The notes below the pieces were generated by a model. That model was not told the origin of the DNA, searched no databases, and worked only from the letters and a program-made list of their open reading frames with translations. Below are positions 35,358 through 46,040 of a stretch of DNA of 64,000 nucleotides, one piece after another. Source of the stretch: Rapana venosa. Its lineage: Eukaryota; Mollusca; Gastropoda; Neogastropoda; Muricidae. The stretch lies in the NCBI GenBank assembly GCA_028751875.1, contig CM054138.1, positions 39,822,116 to 39,886,115 on the forward strand, given 5' to 3'. Numbering within the stretch: position 1 is the stretch's first letter; each line of letters opens with the position of its first letter. A program made the position numbers and the translations under genes.

Positions 35358-38300
35358 ATACCACTTTAAGTCACGGCAGATTTCTGTGCATGAAATTCAG
35401 GCTGCTCTCTCCAGGGAGAGTGTGTCGCCACAAGAGCAGCACCCCTGCTTTAAAAAAAAATCTTTTCCTGTCTGCATGTGTATTTGTTTTCCTATCAGAG
35501 TGGCTCTTTTCTAAGGAATTTGCCAGGAACAACTCTCTTGATACTGTGGGTTCTTTAATGTGCACTATATACACAAAGGGGATTAAGGCACAAGCAGGCC
35601 TGCGCTTAAACTTGACATAAAAGATTGTAAAAATCCCTACCCTGAATTCACCACACACCCCAGCTGAGATTCAAACCCCCGACTTCATGGACCCAGGGGA
35701 TTGAAGTTAACTCAATGGAGTCGCAGTGAAATGGATTCCGCCATTTTGTGGTGACGTGTGACTTCGGCTATATTTCAAAAATTCAGTAGACCTACCCAAC
35801 ATAATAATGACATACACATTATACATCTTGAAAAGTTTATAATGTCTACTTTTGAGATTGTTTCACAGTTTTTCAATAGATGACTGTATTTATTTTTTAC
35901 AAATTTTCAAAATATGTCACTGAATGCTGAAAATTTAAAAGTTTTGAAAATTAGAGCAGTGTATCTTACATGGCCTTAACTATTCATCAACTAGTCCCCT
36001 TGAAGCAACGTGATGATTTTTCACCAAAGTAAAGTTCCCTGAAGCTGGCTGAATCTATCTGATGTCACTTTTTGTACAACAGATTTTTTTTAAAAGAATC
36101 ATAACACTGGAGAGCCTGAAATCCCAAAGATATCACTTGTTGACATATCAAACAAAATTAGCCAACAGACACAAACTAGACAACCTTATGGTCAAGGAAA
36201 GAAACTGTGTTTAGAAAAATGATTGCCTTACAGGCCAGAGTACTTTCCCTTGAGTTGAACATTACTTAGTGTATTTTAAAAAATTCATAATTCTGATAAA
36301 ACTTAAGCTTCAGCACAACCTCAATGAGTTAAAGGGACGGGATAGCCTAGTGGTTAGAACATTGCGCTCGCAATCTGACGACCCGGGTTCAATTCCCATT
36401 CAAGGGGATATTTTCCTCTGGAGTTAACATCAGTGCAGACTACACTCTCCCCAAAAGTCCCTCAGATGAGACTATAAACCGAGGACCGTGTGCAAACACA
36501 CGCAGAACATCTTGCGCACACGTTAAATCCTGTTCCGCTTTTCGTAAGAGTAAGCCATTGTGTGCCGGTGGGAACAGATGACAGAATTTACAAAACCGCA
36601 AACACACAGGGACTGGATGTAAAAAAGCACATAAGTGCTTATTCCATTATCCTCGATATAAAAGAATGAATAAATAAAATAAATAAAAGTGGTTAGAACC
36701 ACTCAGCTGCGGCAGCCATCACTGAGCTGTCCATTCCAGGAGACTTCTCCCTAGGATCTGACGCCAGCTCCATCCGTGCCTGTCTGCAGGGAGACTATGG
36801 GCCACGCTCTTGCAGGTCAACACAGGCACAGCATCTTGCACACCGGTTCCAATTCCATCCATCTTTCAGAGAAGATCGGGTCAGCTGTGGCCGACAGTCT
36901 GGATGTCCACAAACACACCCAGCATGCAAAGGATGGGCTCCGCTGGGTTTGACTTATCCCAGATACACAGCATGAAAGATTCAGTTACAGGGCCTGAACA
37001 CCTCTTCTGGGAATTAGTGGAAACAGATAGAGAGGCACAGCCTCCATATATACATGACAATACATTCATGCATGATGATATGACTGTGAACATGCTTGTG
37101 CACGCACACTTGCATGCACACACACACACACACACACACACACAGGGGGATGGGATAGCCTGGTGGTTAAAGCATTGCACATTGCGCTTGTGATCTGCTG
37201 ACTCAAGTTCAAATCCTGTTCAAGGGGACTTTTTCCCCCCAGAGTTAACATCAGTGCCGACTCCACTCCCCCAAAAGTCCTTCGGATGAGACTATAAACT
37301 GTGGTCCCATGTGTGAAGACACGCAGAACATCTTGCGCACATGTTAAAACCTTATCTGCCTTTTGAAAGAGTACGCCATTGTGTGCTGGTGAGAATGGAT
37401 GACAAAACTGATAAAAGTGCATACACTTGGGGACTGGATGTAAAAAAGCACTTCAGTGCTTATTCCATTATCCTCAAAATAAAAGAATAAAAAAATAAAA
37501 TAAACACACACACACACTATAGACTCCACACCAAAGAGGATAATAAACTGACCCAAATGGTTGACCCCAAGCTGCATTTCAAAGCCGTCCTCCGTCAGCA
37601 TTTTGGGGCATCTCATGATTCCCGCATTGTTGATCAGTATGTCCACATGGGACTCCGCTGTCAACAGCAGGGCAACACCTGTGTCAGTCACTACACCACA
37701 GCAGTTTTCCTTCTTTCATGAGCAGAGTACACTGTCCTTCTCTATCTCACTACCCACCCTCACCCTTTTCTTTCATGTTACTTTCACTTTTTAAATCAAT
37801 GGATGCACACCTAAAATTGATGAGATTCAGATTTGAGATATTTTATTGCCATAAAAGTCATGAAGACTTATTTGACACGACAAAAAGAACCGTCAGTTTT
37901 AATCATCTATATAATTTTTTCTGTTCTTTTATACAAGAACTCAGCTCTATAATTTGATGAACATTCCATAGAGGACAGAGATCAGGTCATAAGAAAAACG
38001 TTCTGCAGATGTGAGTGAGCAGTGAAGAATCTTTCTTATGAATTGGTGCATTAAAAACAACAACAAAACTTATGAATTTGGTATTTTCCAAAATCTCTTT
38101 CCTCCCCATCAATTTGCATACTTGAAACTTTAAAACTTTTACAAAAAACTGACCAAAATAAAAAGAAGAAAGAAACTACAGCCAAACAAAAGTGAACTAG
38201 ATGTCTGCAAGCAGCCAAAGTTGTTTTGGAGACTGTGATGACTGAACATGGCGAGGTAAAGAGAAGAGAAGAGGGTCATTGCTCACTTGCAGTGATGTCT

Positions 38301-41300
38301 TTGGCGAAGGCTCGGATGGACCCCATGGAAGCAAGGTCCAACAGCTTGACCACCACATTTCGGTTGGCCGTTTCCAAGACGATCTCGGCCTTGGCCTGCT
38401 CCGCCTTTTCCAGGTCCCGACAGGCCAGGATGACACGGCCACCTGCACGACAGCACTGACTGACAACACAGGCTGAAAAAACGTCTGACTTTTTTTTTAA
38501 TTTAAAGAAACATACTATTTACTGATTCGACACTTTATGTTACAAAAAAGCAAAGAACATGGTCTGTCACTAGGATATGCAGCAAAATCATCATGAACAT
38601 TAAAAAAAATTCTAACAATATATATGCGATATAAACTGGTTCAGAGTACTACACAACAGAGAGGCAAAGAACATGGTTCCACGATAGGTACCTAAACCAC
38701 CCCCACAATATTCAGAAATGGTTGGCAGGTCTGCTAACATAATATTATGAAATCACAGAATTCAAAGAATAACATAATGTTTTCTTGTCCTAGACACCTA
38801 TCCTTTGCAATAAAAATATTTCCAGGAATTTTTATATCAGAATTTATCCCCTTTTAATTTTTTTTAACAAAGCCTGGTGGCAGAACTCTCTGTAAGGACT
38901 GACCCCTCTTTGTCTTCAATAACGGAGGTCTTTGGCTGCTGGGACTTGGTTAGTACCTTGATGGTCTGGTACGCCTCTTTGCTGTCTCCTTTCGCCATTG
39001 CCTTCTCAACCTTGGAGCATTGTTCTGACATCCAGTTCCCCATGGCCTCAGTCATCTTCTTCTTGATTGACCTGTTGACTGTTCTATACTCTTCGGCCGT
39101 TTCTGGGTTTTTGTTCTTCACTGGCTTTAGCTCCCTACGTTGGTCGCACACTATCATGAAGAGATGGACAGAATATTGCAGAGACCTGTACAACTACAAG
39201 CTGAAGGCTGATCCGAACAAACTTCACGAGCAAGATCCCAGACCATCAGATCCTGAAAGCACACAGGTGCTGGAGGAAGAGGTAGAAGAAGCAGTAAGAT
39301 CCCTGAAAGGAGGCAAGTCACCAGGGATTGACAACATCCCGGCTGAGCTCATCAAGAACGGAGGCCCAGAGATGATCAAGGCATTAACAATCATCTGCCA
39401 ACGCATCTGGACCAGCAAAGAGTGGCCTGAACAGTGGACCCAATCCATCATAGTTCCACTTCCAAAGAAGGGAGACCTGAAGAAGTGCCAAAATTACAGA
39501 ACAATCAGTCTGATAAGCCATCCAAGCAAAGTTATGCTACGCATTGCCTTGAACAGACTGAAACCACAAGCAGAAGAAATCCTATCAGAAGAACAGGCAG
39601 GATTCAGACCAGGTCGAAGCACTGTCGAACAGATCTTCAACATCAGAATGCTCATAGAGAAGCATCTCCAACATCAGCTACAGCTCTACAACAACTTCAT
39701 TGACTTCAAGAAGGCCTTCGATCGAGTGTGGCAAGAAGCTCTGTGGCAAGTCATGAGAGACTATAGCTTCGACGAGGACCTGATTCAAGTCATCCAGGCG
39801 CTGTATGACAGCTCCCACAGTGCAGTCCTCATGGGTGGAGAAATCGGGGAGTTCTTCCGGACTTCAGTTGGAGTTCGACAAGGCTGCCCGCTATCCCCCG
39901 TTCTTTTCAACGTGTTCCTGGAGAACATCATGCAGGAGGCCCTCCTTGGCTTCAAGACCACAATCACAATAGGAGGAAGGCCAGTCTGCAATCTTCGATT
40001 CGCAGACGATATTGATCTCATGGGCCGCAGTGAAGAAGAACTCCAGGATCTCACCACCAGACTGGAAACATCAGCCAATGCCCACGGTATGGAGATCAGC
40101 ACGGAAAAGAGCAAGATCCTAGTGAACAGTACCACACCGACCACTCCCACCAGCATCAAGATGAGTGGCGAGACACTAGAGGAGGTGGAAACTTTCAAGT
40201 ACCTTGGAGCAGTCATCACCAAAGAAGGCACGAGCACACAAGAGGTGAAGATCAGACTTGCTGTGGCACTCTCCTCCATGACTAAGCTGGCGAAAGTGTG
40301 GAGAAACCACAACATCAGAACCCACACTAAGGTCAGACTCTACAAGGCACTCGTCACATCCATTGCCTTGTACAGCTGTGAAGCATGGACACTTACTGCC
40401 GATTTAGAACGTCGCATTCAAGCCTTTGAGATGAAGTGCCTCAGGCGGATCCTGAACATCACCTACAGAGACCGCAAAACCAATGACTACGTCTGGCAGC
40501 AGATCGAGGCAATGGCTGGCAAACAAGAACCATTGCTAGATACAGTCAAACGGAGGAAACTGAAGTGGTTTGGCCACACAACAAGGCATAACAGCCTGTC
40601 AAAGACAGTCCTGCAGGGAATGGTGGAAGGAGCAAGGAGGCAGGGACGACCACGCAAAAGCTGGATATCCAACATCAAGGAGTGGACCGGCCTCACTGTA
40701 CCAAGCCTCCTGAAAACAGCCCAGGACAGAACCATTTGGCGGTCCACTTGCAGCGTCCGTGCGGGTACCCCAACGGTTGTCCCGACCAAGGGATGAGTGA
40801 GTGAGAGAGGTGGCAGAACCTATCTGCCTCTCTCTAGGGTCACTTTCATGAAGACCATAGCAGCGATTTTTGTTGAATAGAATTACATTTGTTGTTGGGT
40901 TTTTTCCCCTTCAGCTAGTGTTGAGGTTCACCAATGGTGAGACTTTACATATACAACCGTTTTTAACCCACCATTAAGGTAGCTGCATTCTGACTGCAGG
41001 GATGGTGTCTAAACACAACATCTCTGTGTATGTTTTTTTCTTCAAATGTTGTCATCCGTTCTCACTGGCACAAAATAGCCAACTCTTCCAATAAGCGGAA
41101 CAGGTTTTTAACATTACATGTGAGCAAGATGTTCTGCATGCGTTTGCACATGGGGTCTTGGTTAATAGTCTCATCTGAAGGACTTTTGGGGGAGTGAAGT
41201 CATACTGATGTTAACTCAAGGGGGAAAATTCCCTAAAACGGTGGCTTGATCCTGGGCTATCAGATCACCAGCATAACGCTCTAACCACTAGGCTATCCTG

Positions 41301-42290
41301 CCCCTCAATTGTTCTTTAAAACTTAAAGCCTCAAATCCTGTGGCCCACAGTGAAACTGACACTGTAATTTGATGACACTTCCACAGGGGACAGAGATCAT
41401 GTCGTAAAAAAACACCGTTCTGCAGGCGTCAGTGAGCATACAATTTACGCCATGGAGGCTTGATAACAGACAGTCTCTGTTACAGAGAGGCTTGACAACA
41501 GTCTATGTTACAGTGGAGCTTGAGAACAGTCTATGTTACAGTGAGGCTTGATAACAGACAGCCTCTGCTACAGTGAGCAAAGACTTGTACAATCTGCAAA
41601 ACATACAGATAAATGTTTCACACACAAAACTGGTGTGTGTGTGTGTGTATGTGGTTGATGGTTGGTTAATGGTAAGTGAGTGGGTGGGTGAGTGAGTAAG
41701 TGAGTGTGTGTGTGCGTGCATGCATGCATGTGTGTGTGTATGCATGAGTATGCGTATGTATATGCACATGTGTGTGCACATGTGCATGCATGCATGCTAT
41801 GTCTATGTGTGCAATACATGTGAGAGTATGTGTGTATGCACGCACATGTAATAAGCATAAGTGAGTTAGTGAGAGAGTAGTGTGCGTGTGAATATGCGTG
41901 TGCACATGCTTGTATGTGTGTGCATGAAAAATTCCACTATGAAAATTACTTCCAAACTCACCCCCATCCCCCACAAAAAGTCAAACTTTTTTTTTTTAAC
42001 TCCTGCAAACAGTCCGCAACTTTTATAGATCTCTGTCTTGTTCCAACTTTTGATGACTTTGGTGAAGAAAAATACAGAACACTGATCTATCCTCCCAAAA
42101 GTCTAGTCAAGTCAAGTCAAAAACACGTTAATCATCCCATGAAGGGCAATTACAATACTAACAGGCAGATTCTTACGTATCATAATCTAGAGAAAGACCC
42201 GAGAAAGCTACATTTCATATTGGTTTAAAACATTCCAAGTTGACTTCAACTAAAAATGTCACATCTGCATGCTTACAACTGATCACACAC

Positions 42291-42358
<68 letters not shown>

Positions 42359-43672
42359 ACAAAGTCTGGAACACCTGTGGTTCCCTCACCTCGGCGAGCT
42401 AGTTCTTTAGCGGTCTCCTTGCCGATGCCGGTGTTGGCCCCTGTGATGATGACGGTTTTGCCAGGAATTCTCTCCTTGCCGGAGAACCGGCCCCCCGCCA
42501 TGTAGTCCCTGCAAACAGTAGCACAGACTGACTGACAGTGGGAAGGAGACGTGATGAGAAATGATATGTAAAAGAACAACAAAACATGTCATGGATAAGA
42601 ATGATACGAGAAAACAACAAAACATGTTCATGTCTAAGAAATGATATAAAAGAGCAACAAAACATGTTCATGTCTAAGAAATGATATAAAAGAGCAACAA
42701 AACATGTTCATGTCTAAGAAATGATATAAAAGAGCAACAAAACATGTTCATGTCTAAGAAATGATATAAAAGAGCAACAAAACATGTTCATGTCTAAGAA
42801 ATGATATGAAAGAACAACAAAACATGTTCATGTCTAAGAAATGATATAAAAGAGCAACAAAACATGTTCATGTCTAAGAAATGATATAAAAGAGCAACAA
42901 AACATGTTCATGTCTAAGAAATGATATAAAAGAGCAACAAAACATGTTCATGTCTAAGAAATGATATGAAAGAACAACAAAACATGCTCATGTCTAAGAA
43001 ATGATATAAAAGAGCAACAAAACATGCTCATGTCTAAGAAATGATATAAAAGAGCAACAAAACATGTTCATGTCTAAGAAATGATATGAAAGAACAACAA
43101 AACATGTTCATGTCTAAGAATGATATAACAGAACAACAAAACATGTTCATGTCTAAGAAATGATATAAAAGAGCAACAAAACATGTTCATGTCTAAGAAA
43201 TGATATAAAAGAGCAACAAAACATGTTCATGGATAAGAATGATATAAAAGAGCAACAAAACATGCTATGTATAAGAATAATATAAAAGACCAACAAAAAA
43301 TGTCAAATATAAGAATGATATAAAAGAACAACAAAACATGTTATGGATAAGATCACATTATGGCTGATCTGAATCTTTGAGAACTTAACTTGCAAATGAT
43401 GGGTACCCTAACTCCATGAGTTTTAACGATTTATACATACTTGCACGCATGCACGCACGCACACACACACACACACACACACACAATATGCTGGTCCCTA
43501 GAGAAGTGAGGTCTCTGACACCTCACTCCCCTACAACCTTATAGGTTATGGGACACCTTTACCTTTTTTTAGAAGAAGAAAAGAAGAAGAAGAAGAAGAA
43601 GAAGAAGAAGAAGAAGAAGAAGAAGAAGAAGAAGAAGAAGAAGAAGAAAAGAAGAAGAAGAAGAAGAAGAAG

Positions 43673-43707
<35 letters not shown>

Positions 43708-43909
43708 GGAGAAGAAGAAGAAGAAGAAGAAGAAGAAGAAGAACGAGAAGAAGAAGAAGAAGAAGAAGAAGAACAACAACAACAACAACAACTACAAGAA
43801 GCAGAAGCAGAAGCAGAAGCCATGCAGTCCTGACTCACTTCAAGAGCACCACACCCCCAACAGCCGTTCCTATCAGGCTTAGAGGCACGAGGTAAGGTGG
43901 AAGACTCAT
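32000..43909 (-). CDS. RDH13: Retinol dehydrogenase 13-like short-chain dehydrogenase, complete seven-exon CDS
   Basis: NAD(P)-dependent oxidoreductase of the RDH11-14 group of the SDR family; RDH13 is membrane-anchored and mitochondrial in vertebrates, acting on retinal/retinol. Exons (5' to 3'): 43909-43839, 42508-42390, 38442-38287, 37678-37553, 34627-34418, 33709-33502, 32096-32000; total 987 nt, 328 residues plus stop, close to the human length. An N-terminal hydrophobic anchor ([19 protein letters not shown]) leads to cofactor motif TGANTGIG (about residues 45-52), NNAG, the INVSSLA serine strand, catalytic YAQSK, and [11 protein letters not shown]. All junction phases are consistent. 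The last acceptor lies in a 51-bp array. Introns hold SINEs, satellites and a LINE. RDH13 versus RDH11/12/14 rests on the N-terminus and KYFSDCKE ending. Confidence 0.93.
32097..32362 (-). repeat. 51-bp (17-codon) array of the last RDH13 splice acceptor
   Basis: In gene orientation each unit has ttgcag|tgactgcaaggag. Exon-start bases are at 32096 (the one giving the canonical C-terminus), 32147, 32198, 32249, 32299 and 32350. Spacing is 51 bp except one 50-bp step (32249 to 32299, a one-base deletion at agccatcc). The units read [17 protein letters not shown] without stops. The most distal copy has attacag instead of gttgcag. Confidence 0.95.
32385..33135 (-). repeat. 30-bp minisatellite in last RDH13 intron
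   Basis: About 24 copies. In gene orientation a unit is gctgtttgcagtggtggtaa plus ggtcttgaag; some left-hand units are 34 bp. Right-hand units (32830-33130) are nearly identical. Each unit contains an acceptor-like tttgcag and a donor-like gtaagg five bases apart. Confidence 0.95.
33265..33475 (+). mobile_element. tRNA-derived SINE (family D) with (GAA)n tail
   Basis: Head gggccgagtggtcaagactg and B box gtgggttcgaatcttgc with a long variable-arm-like spacer, then tcagatcaacttaaagcgca and an AAG-triplet tail at 33451-33474. The tail ends about 27 bp from the exon 6 donor, antisense to the gene. Confidence 0.75.
33502..33709 (-). CDS. RDH13: RDH13-like exon 6
   Basis: Reads [20 protein letters not shown] and ends GVTGKYF plus two bases of a Ser codon. 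The HPG-V-KTEL stretch lines the substrate end of SDR folds. Acceptor caccag, donor gtgacg. GC-rich compared with the introns. Confidence 0.95.
33970..34260 (-). mobile_element. tRNA-derived SINE (family C)
   Basis: At the right end the antisense of a tRNA-like head (gggatagctcagtggtcag on the - strand, A-box-like tagctcagtgg). The body includes gcaggtacccctttacagct and ctgggtgaactgggggactc. One copy only is seen here. Confidence 0.65.
34340..34405 (+). mobile_element. LINE 3'-tail relic
   Basis: tctaatatcactttgagtga and gaacagacgtaaaatcgaag plus acaacaacaacaacc match the 3' tail of the RNase H-bearing LINE at 49638-49690. Confidence 0.65.
34418..34627 (-). CDS. RDH13: RDH13-like exon 5: catalytic exon
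   Basis: Reads [39 protein letters not shown] and [20 protein letters not shown]. It holds the catalytic Ser strand and the YxxxK pair. Acceptor tgtccag, donor gttagt. Confidence 0.96.
35090..35720. repeat. Dispersed repeat, related to 47.63-48.09 kb and to SINE family B
   Basis: ccttcagagtagctc, aggatcttcaatgtgcatac and gacttcatggacccagggga have counterparts at 47686-48090. Within it, 35362-35450 (accactttaagtcacggcag; gaaattcaggctgctctctc) matches the core of SINE family B at 62278-62345. An (AT)n(GT)n run is at 35297-35359. Confidence 0.75.
35730..36330. other. RDH13 intron, nothing recognised
   Basis: AT-rich without repeats I can place or coding signal. Confidence 0.6.
36334..36689 (+). 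mobile_element. SINE family A, best full-length copy
   Basis: tRNA-like head with A box (gatagcctagtgg) and B box (gggttcaattccc), a core of about 200 bp (gagttaacatcagtgcagac; gagactataaaccgaggacc), a conserved 3' part (ggactggatgtaaaaaagc; tccattatcctcgatataaa) and an (AATAAA)n-like tail. Length about 356 bp. It is the reference for the fragments listed elsewhere in the window. Confidence 0.93.
37145..37505 (+). mobile_element. SINE family A, full length
   Basis: Head gggatagcctggtggttaaa, core, and tail tccattatcctcaaaataaa followed by A-rich DNA. It ends about 50 bp from the donor of RDH13 exon 4 and is antisense to that gene. A (CA)n run precedes it. Confidence 0.9.
37553..37678 (-). 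CDS. RDH13: RDH13-like exon 4: NNAG motif
   Basis: Reads [19 protein letters not shown] then [19 protein letters not shown] and NHL. NNAG stabilises the central sheet of SDR enzymes. Acceptor tgacacag, donor gtcagt. Confidence 0.95.
37690..38286 (-). other. RDH13 intron, no recognised element
   Basis: AT-rich; gaacattccatagaggacagagatca near 37960 resembles acttccacaggggacagagatcat near 41380, a probable diverged dispersed repeat. Confidence 0.55.
38287..38442 (-). CDS. RDH13: RDH13-like exon 3
   Basis: Completes Gly, then [20 protein letters not shown] and [21 protein letters not shown] is the second-strand motif that follows the cofactor helix. Acceptor tcgtgcag, donor gtgagc. Confidence 0.95.
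38870..40808 (+). mobile_element. 5'-truncated, 5'-inverted non-LTR retrotransposon (RTE/Nimb-like RT)
   Basis: The sense part (about 39155-40796) has RT motifs [54 protein letters not shown] and FADD, then a C-terminal SYEAWTL-like region ([14 protein letters not shown]) and RGRPRKSW to TGA at 40794, where a (TGAG)n tail begins. The preceding part (about 38870-39150) encodes upstream element sequence on the opposite strand ([20 protein letters not shown] ... [19 protein letters not shown]). This is a 5' inversion. The clade is not certain. It lies antisense in an RDH13 intron. No endonuclease domain remains. Confidence 0.9.
41040..41307 (-). mobile_element. SINE family A, 3' part replaced
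   Basis: Head antisense accactaggctatcctgccc at right, core to gtcatccgttctcactggca at left, then unrelated sequence (40915-41040) that is shared with 30100-30240 instead of the usual A-rich tail. Confidence 0.8.
41320..42099. other. RDH13 intron segment with simple repeats
   Basis: Three short diverged tandem phrases around gaggcttgataacagacagt (about 41455-41580), then GT/ATGC-rich DNA at 41630-41930. No coding signal. Confidence 0.7.
42100..42180 (-). repeat. Dispersed repeat E fragment (antisense)
   Basis: agtcaagtcaaaaacacgtt and catcccatgaagggcaatta are the reverse complement of the tail of repeats ending near 53405 and 55905. Confidence 0.8.
42280..42360 (+). repeat. (CA)n microsatellite
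   Basis: A nearly pure (AC) run of about 70 bases at 42289-42358, about 30 bp past the exon 2 donor. Confidence 0.97.
42390..42508 (-). CDS. RDH13: RDH13-like exon 2: Rossmann cofactor motif
   Basis: Completes Lys, then [19 protein letters not shown] and [20 protein letters not shown]. The TGxxxGIG motif binds NAD(P). Acceptor tttgcag, donor gtgagg. Confidence 0.95.
42555..43350 (+). repeat. 40-bp minisatellite in RDH13 first coding intron
   Basis: About 19-20 copies of a unit made of aacatgttcatgtctaagaa plus atgatataaaagagcaacaa. Central units are almost identical; edges are diverged and shortened (about 42560-42620 and 43200-43350). A (CA)n run follows at 43460-43484. Confidence 0.95.
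43566..43820 (+). repeat. (GAA)n / (CAA)n compound microsatellite
   Basis: About 250 bp of alternating AAG- and AAC-triplet runs, ending with (GCAGAA)n about 20 bp from the RDH13 first-exon donor. Confidence 0.95.
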
Positions 43910-43970
43910 TGTTCAGCACTGCTCAGAACTATCACAGTATCAGCCACACTCCCTTCTGTGTGTGCAAAAT
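43839..43970 (-). CDS. RDH13: RDH13-like first coding exon (ATG at 43909) with 5' UTR
   Basis: Coding 43909-43839: hydrophobic anchor ending VVLL plus two bases of a Lys codon, donor gtgagt. A strong acceptor (twelve-T tract then atacag, ending at 43971) lies just upstream, so 43970-43910 is probably spliced 5' UTR and an earlier non-coding exon should exist. Confidence 0.88.
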
Positions 43971-43979
43971 CTGTATAAA

Positions 43980-44143
43980 AAAAAAAAGACATAAAATAAC
44001 CCCCACTTATCTATGAAAAGAAATGTTCCCTCTCTCTATGTCTGTGTCTCTGACTGTCTCATTTTCTCTCTCTCTCTATCTCATTTTCTCTCTCTCTCTG
44101 TGTGTGTGTGTGTGGGGTGTGTGTGTGGGGTGTGTGTGTGTGT

Positions 44144-44179
<36 letters not shown>

Positions 44180-44255
44180 GTGCCCTCTCTCTCTCTCTCC
44201 TCTCCCACACACACACACACAATAATCACACACACATATGCACACAAGCACTCTC
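43980..44255. repeat. (CT)n/(GT)n/(CA)n compound microsatellites
   Basis: TC-rich at 44035-44100, GT-rich at 44099-44178, CA-rich at 44207-44236. No gene. Confidence 0.9.
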
Positions 44256-44762
44256 TCTTTCAGACCTGGAATGAGCTCCCTCTCTCTCTTCGCCAGAAAC
44301 CTAGTTATGACACTTTTAAATCCAGCCTCAAGACATATTTATTTCAAACCTAAGATTCCCCCCCTCCTGTTTCATATCAGAGCTATCCCATCTTCACTAA
44401 CCTATCGTCCTATCATCCTGCCTCAAGACATATTTATTTCAAACCTAAGATTCCCCCCCCTCCTGTTTCATATCAGAGCTATCCCATCTTCACTAACCTA
44501 TCGTCCTATCATCCTGCTAAAGTATACGACCTGTGTGAGTGTGTGTGTGTGCTTTTGTAAAACATTTGACTATTGAAATTTTATTTCATAGATTATGTCT
44601 GCAGCGCACCATGTTTGTAAATATCTGTTTGTTTAAACTATTGATTATTTATCATTGATTGCATGACTGTGTAAGATTAGGTTGAATGCATGCGCTTTGA
44701 TTTGTCTTTGCAAGATATAGCGCTATATAAGTTCCATTTATTATTATTATTATTATTATTAG
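44255..44762 (+). mobile_element. L2-like LINE 3' end with internal 95-bp duplication
   Basis: Encodes WNELPLSLRQKPSYDTFKSS and KTYLFQT to a stop, then the same 3' UTR as at 6093-6381 ending gcgctatataagttcc and (TTA)n. The stretch starting cctcaagacatatttatttc is present twice (44326 and 44421). Confidence 0.92.
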
Positions 44763-45360
44763 CACAGATACACAGACACAGACAGACAGACAGACACACA
44801 CACACACACACAACACAGAGATAACTGAACTATTGTATCTATTGTCACTGCTCATGAATAAAAAGCCTTTTGACAAGATGCCAGATGGGGCGACACTTTA
44901 TGGCAGCAGTATCAACACTAACAAAACAACCGCCCACAAAAATCCTTTCTCTTAGTGATCAAGAGACAGTTTAGATAACAGAAAATATATACAATATTGA
45001 GAGAGGGAGGGAGGGAGGGGGGAGACAGACAGACAGACAGAGACAGAGAGAAAGAGAGCAAGAGACAAACATGCGCACACACACACACACACAGATTGAG
45101 AGAATCCATCAGCAGCATTTCACACTACATACAGCATTACAAAAATATTGCATATATACATACATTACATACATATATATATATATGCACATGTACATGT
45201 CTGCATTCACAAGAAATGGCGCAGTATCAGTAGTAAGAACAGTAGTAGAAACAGAAAATTAAGTGGTTAAACCAAATCAGTTATACTTGATCTATTACCT
45301 GTTCAAACATGCCTTGAGTTTTATTTTCCACAAAAATGCTCAATACTTTCAGATGATGGT

Positions 45361-45406
<46 letters not shown>

Positions 45407-45435
45407 TGGTACACACACACACACACACACACACA
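44763..45435. other. Intergenic / possible upstream-intron DNA, simple repeats
   Basis: (CA)n at 44796-44812, (GGGA)n/(CAGA)n at 45001-45050, (TA)n at 45160-45185, (CA)n at 45361-45433. No coding signal. Confidence 0.7.
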
Positions 45436-45735
45436 ACCTGGGTTCGATTCCTGTTCAAGGGGATATTTTACCCTGGAGTTAATATCAGTGCAGACTCCAC
45501 TCTTCCCAAAAGTCCTTTGGATGAGACTATAAACCGAGGTCCCATGTGCGAACGCACACAGAACACCTTGTGCACATGCTAAATCCTGTTCCGCTTTTCC
45601 AAAGAATAGGCCGTTGTGTGCCGGTGGGAACAGATGACAGAAATCATAAAACCGCATACACACAGGGTTTGTACGTAAAAAAGCACATAAGTGCTAATTC
45701 CATTATCCTCGATATAAAAGAATAAAATAAACACA
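45436..45735 (+). mobile_element. SINE family A, head-truncated
   Basis: Starts at the B box (cctgggttcgattcctgttc) directly after a (CA)n run and continues through the core to cattatcctcgatataaaag and an A-rich tail. Confidence 0.88.
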
Positions 45736-45974
45736 CACACACACACTGCTAGATGTCTATTGCATAGTCCCCTTGAACATTTGTTGTAGTTACAACAACA
45801 TTTTTTTCTGTTGTTGTTTCATGTTCACACTTTGTTGAGTTTCTTTATTTTTCTATCATTATATATTATTTTCAATTTTACGGCACAAAACACCAACATA
45901 CACGCTGTCTCTGTATTTTCTCCTTCTTCCCTGTCTTCTGCCTTCTTAAACTGCCACTGCACTTTCCACCTGCC

Positions 45975-46040
45975 TCGTCTAATAATAAAGTAATATCACC
46001 GTGAGTGAACAGATGTTAAATTGAAAACAACAACAACCAC
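45975..46040 (+). mobile_element. LINE 3'-tail relic
   Basis: taataataaagtaatatcac, tgagtgaacagatgttaaat and acaacaacaacc match the 3' end at 49636-49692. Confidence 0.7.

Noticed and set aside
36334..36410. tRNA gene candidates at SINE heads (also 28262, 33265, 34260, 52470, 62675)
   Set aside because: A and B boxes are present, but each is followed by a shared SINE body and the acceptor stem cannot be closed convincingly, so these are pseudo-tRNA heads.
38877..39150. N-terminal part of the 639-codon open frame
   Set aside because: The real coding of this stretch is on the opposite strand (inverted LINE 5' segment), so the + strand frame here is fortuitous.
43548..43895. Poly-Lys/Arg/Thr and opposite-strand poly-Leu/Ser frames
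   Set aside because: Pure translation of GAA/CAA triplet repeats.
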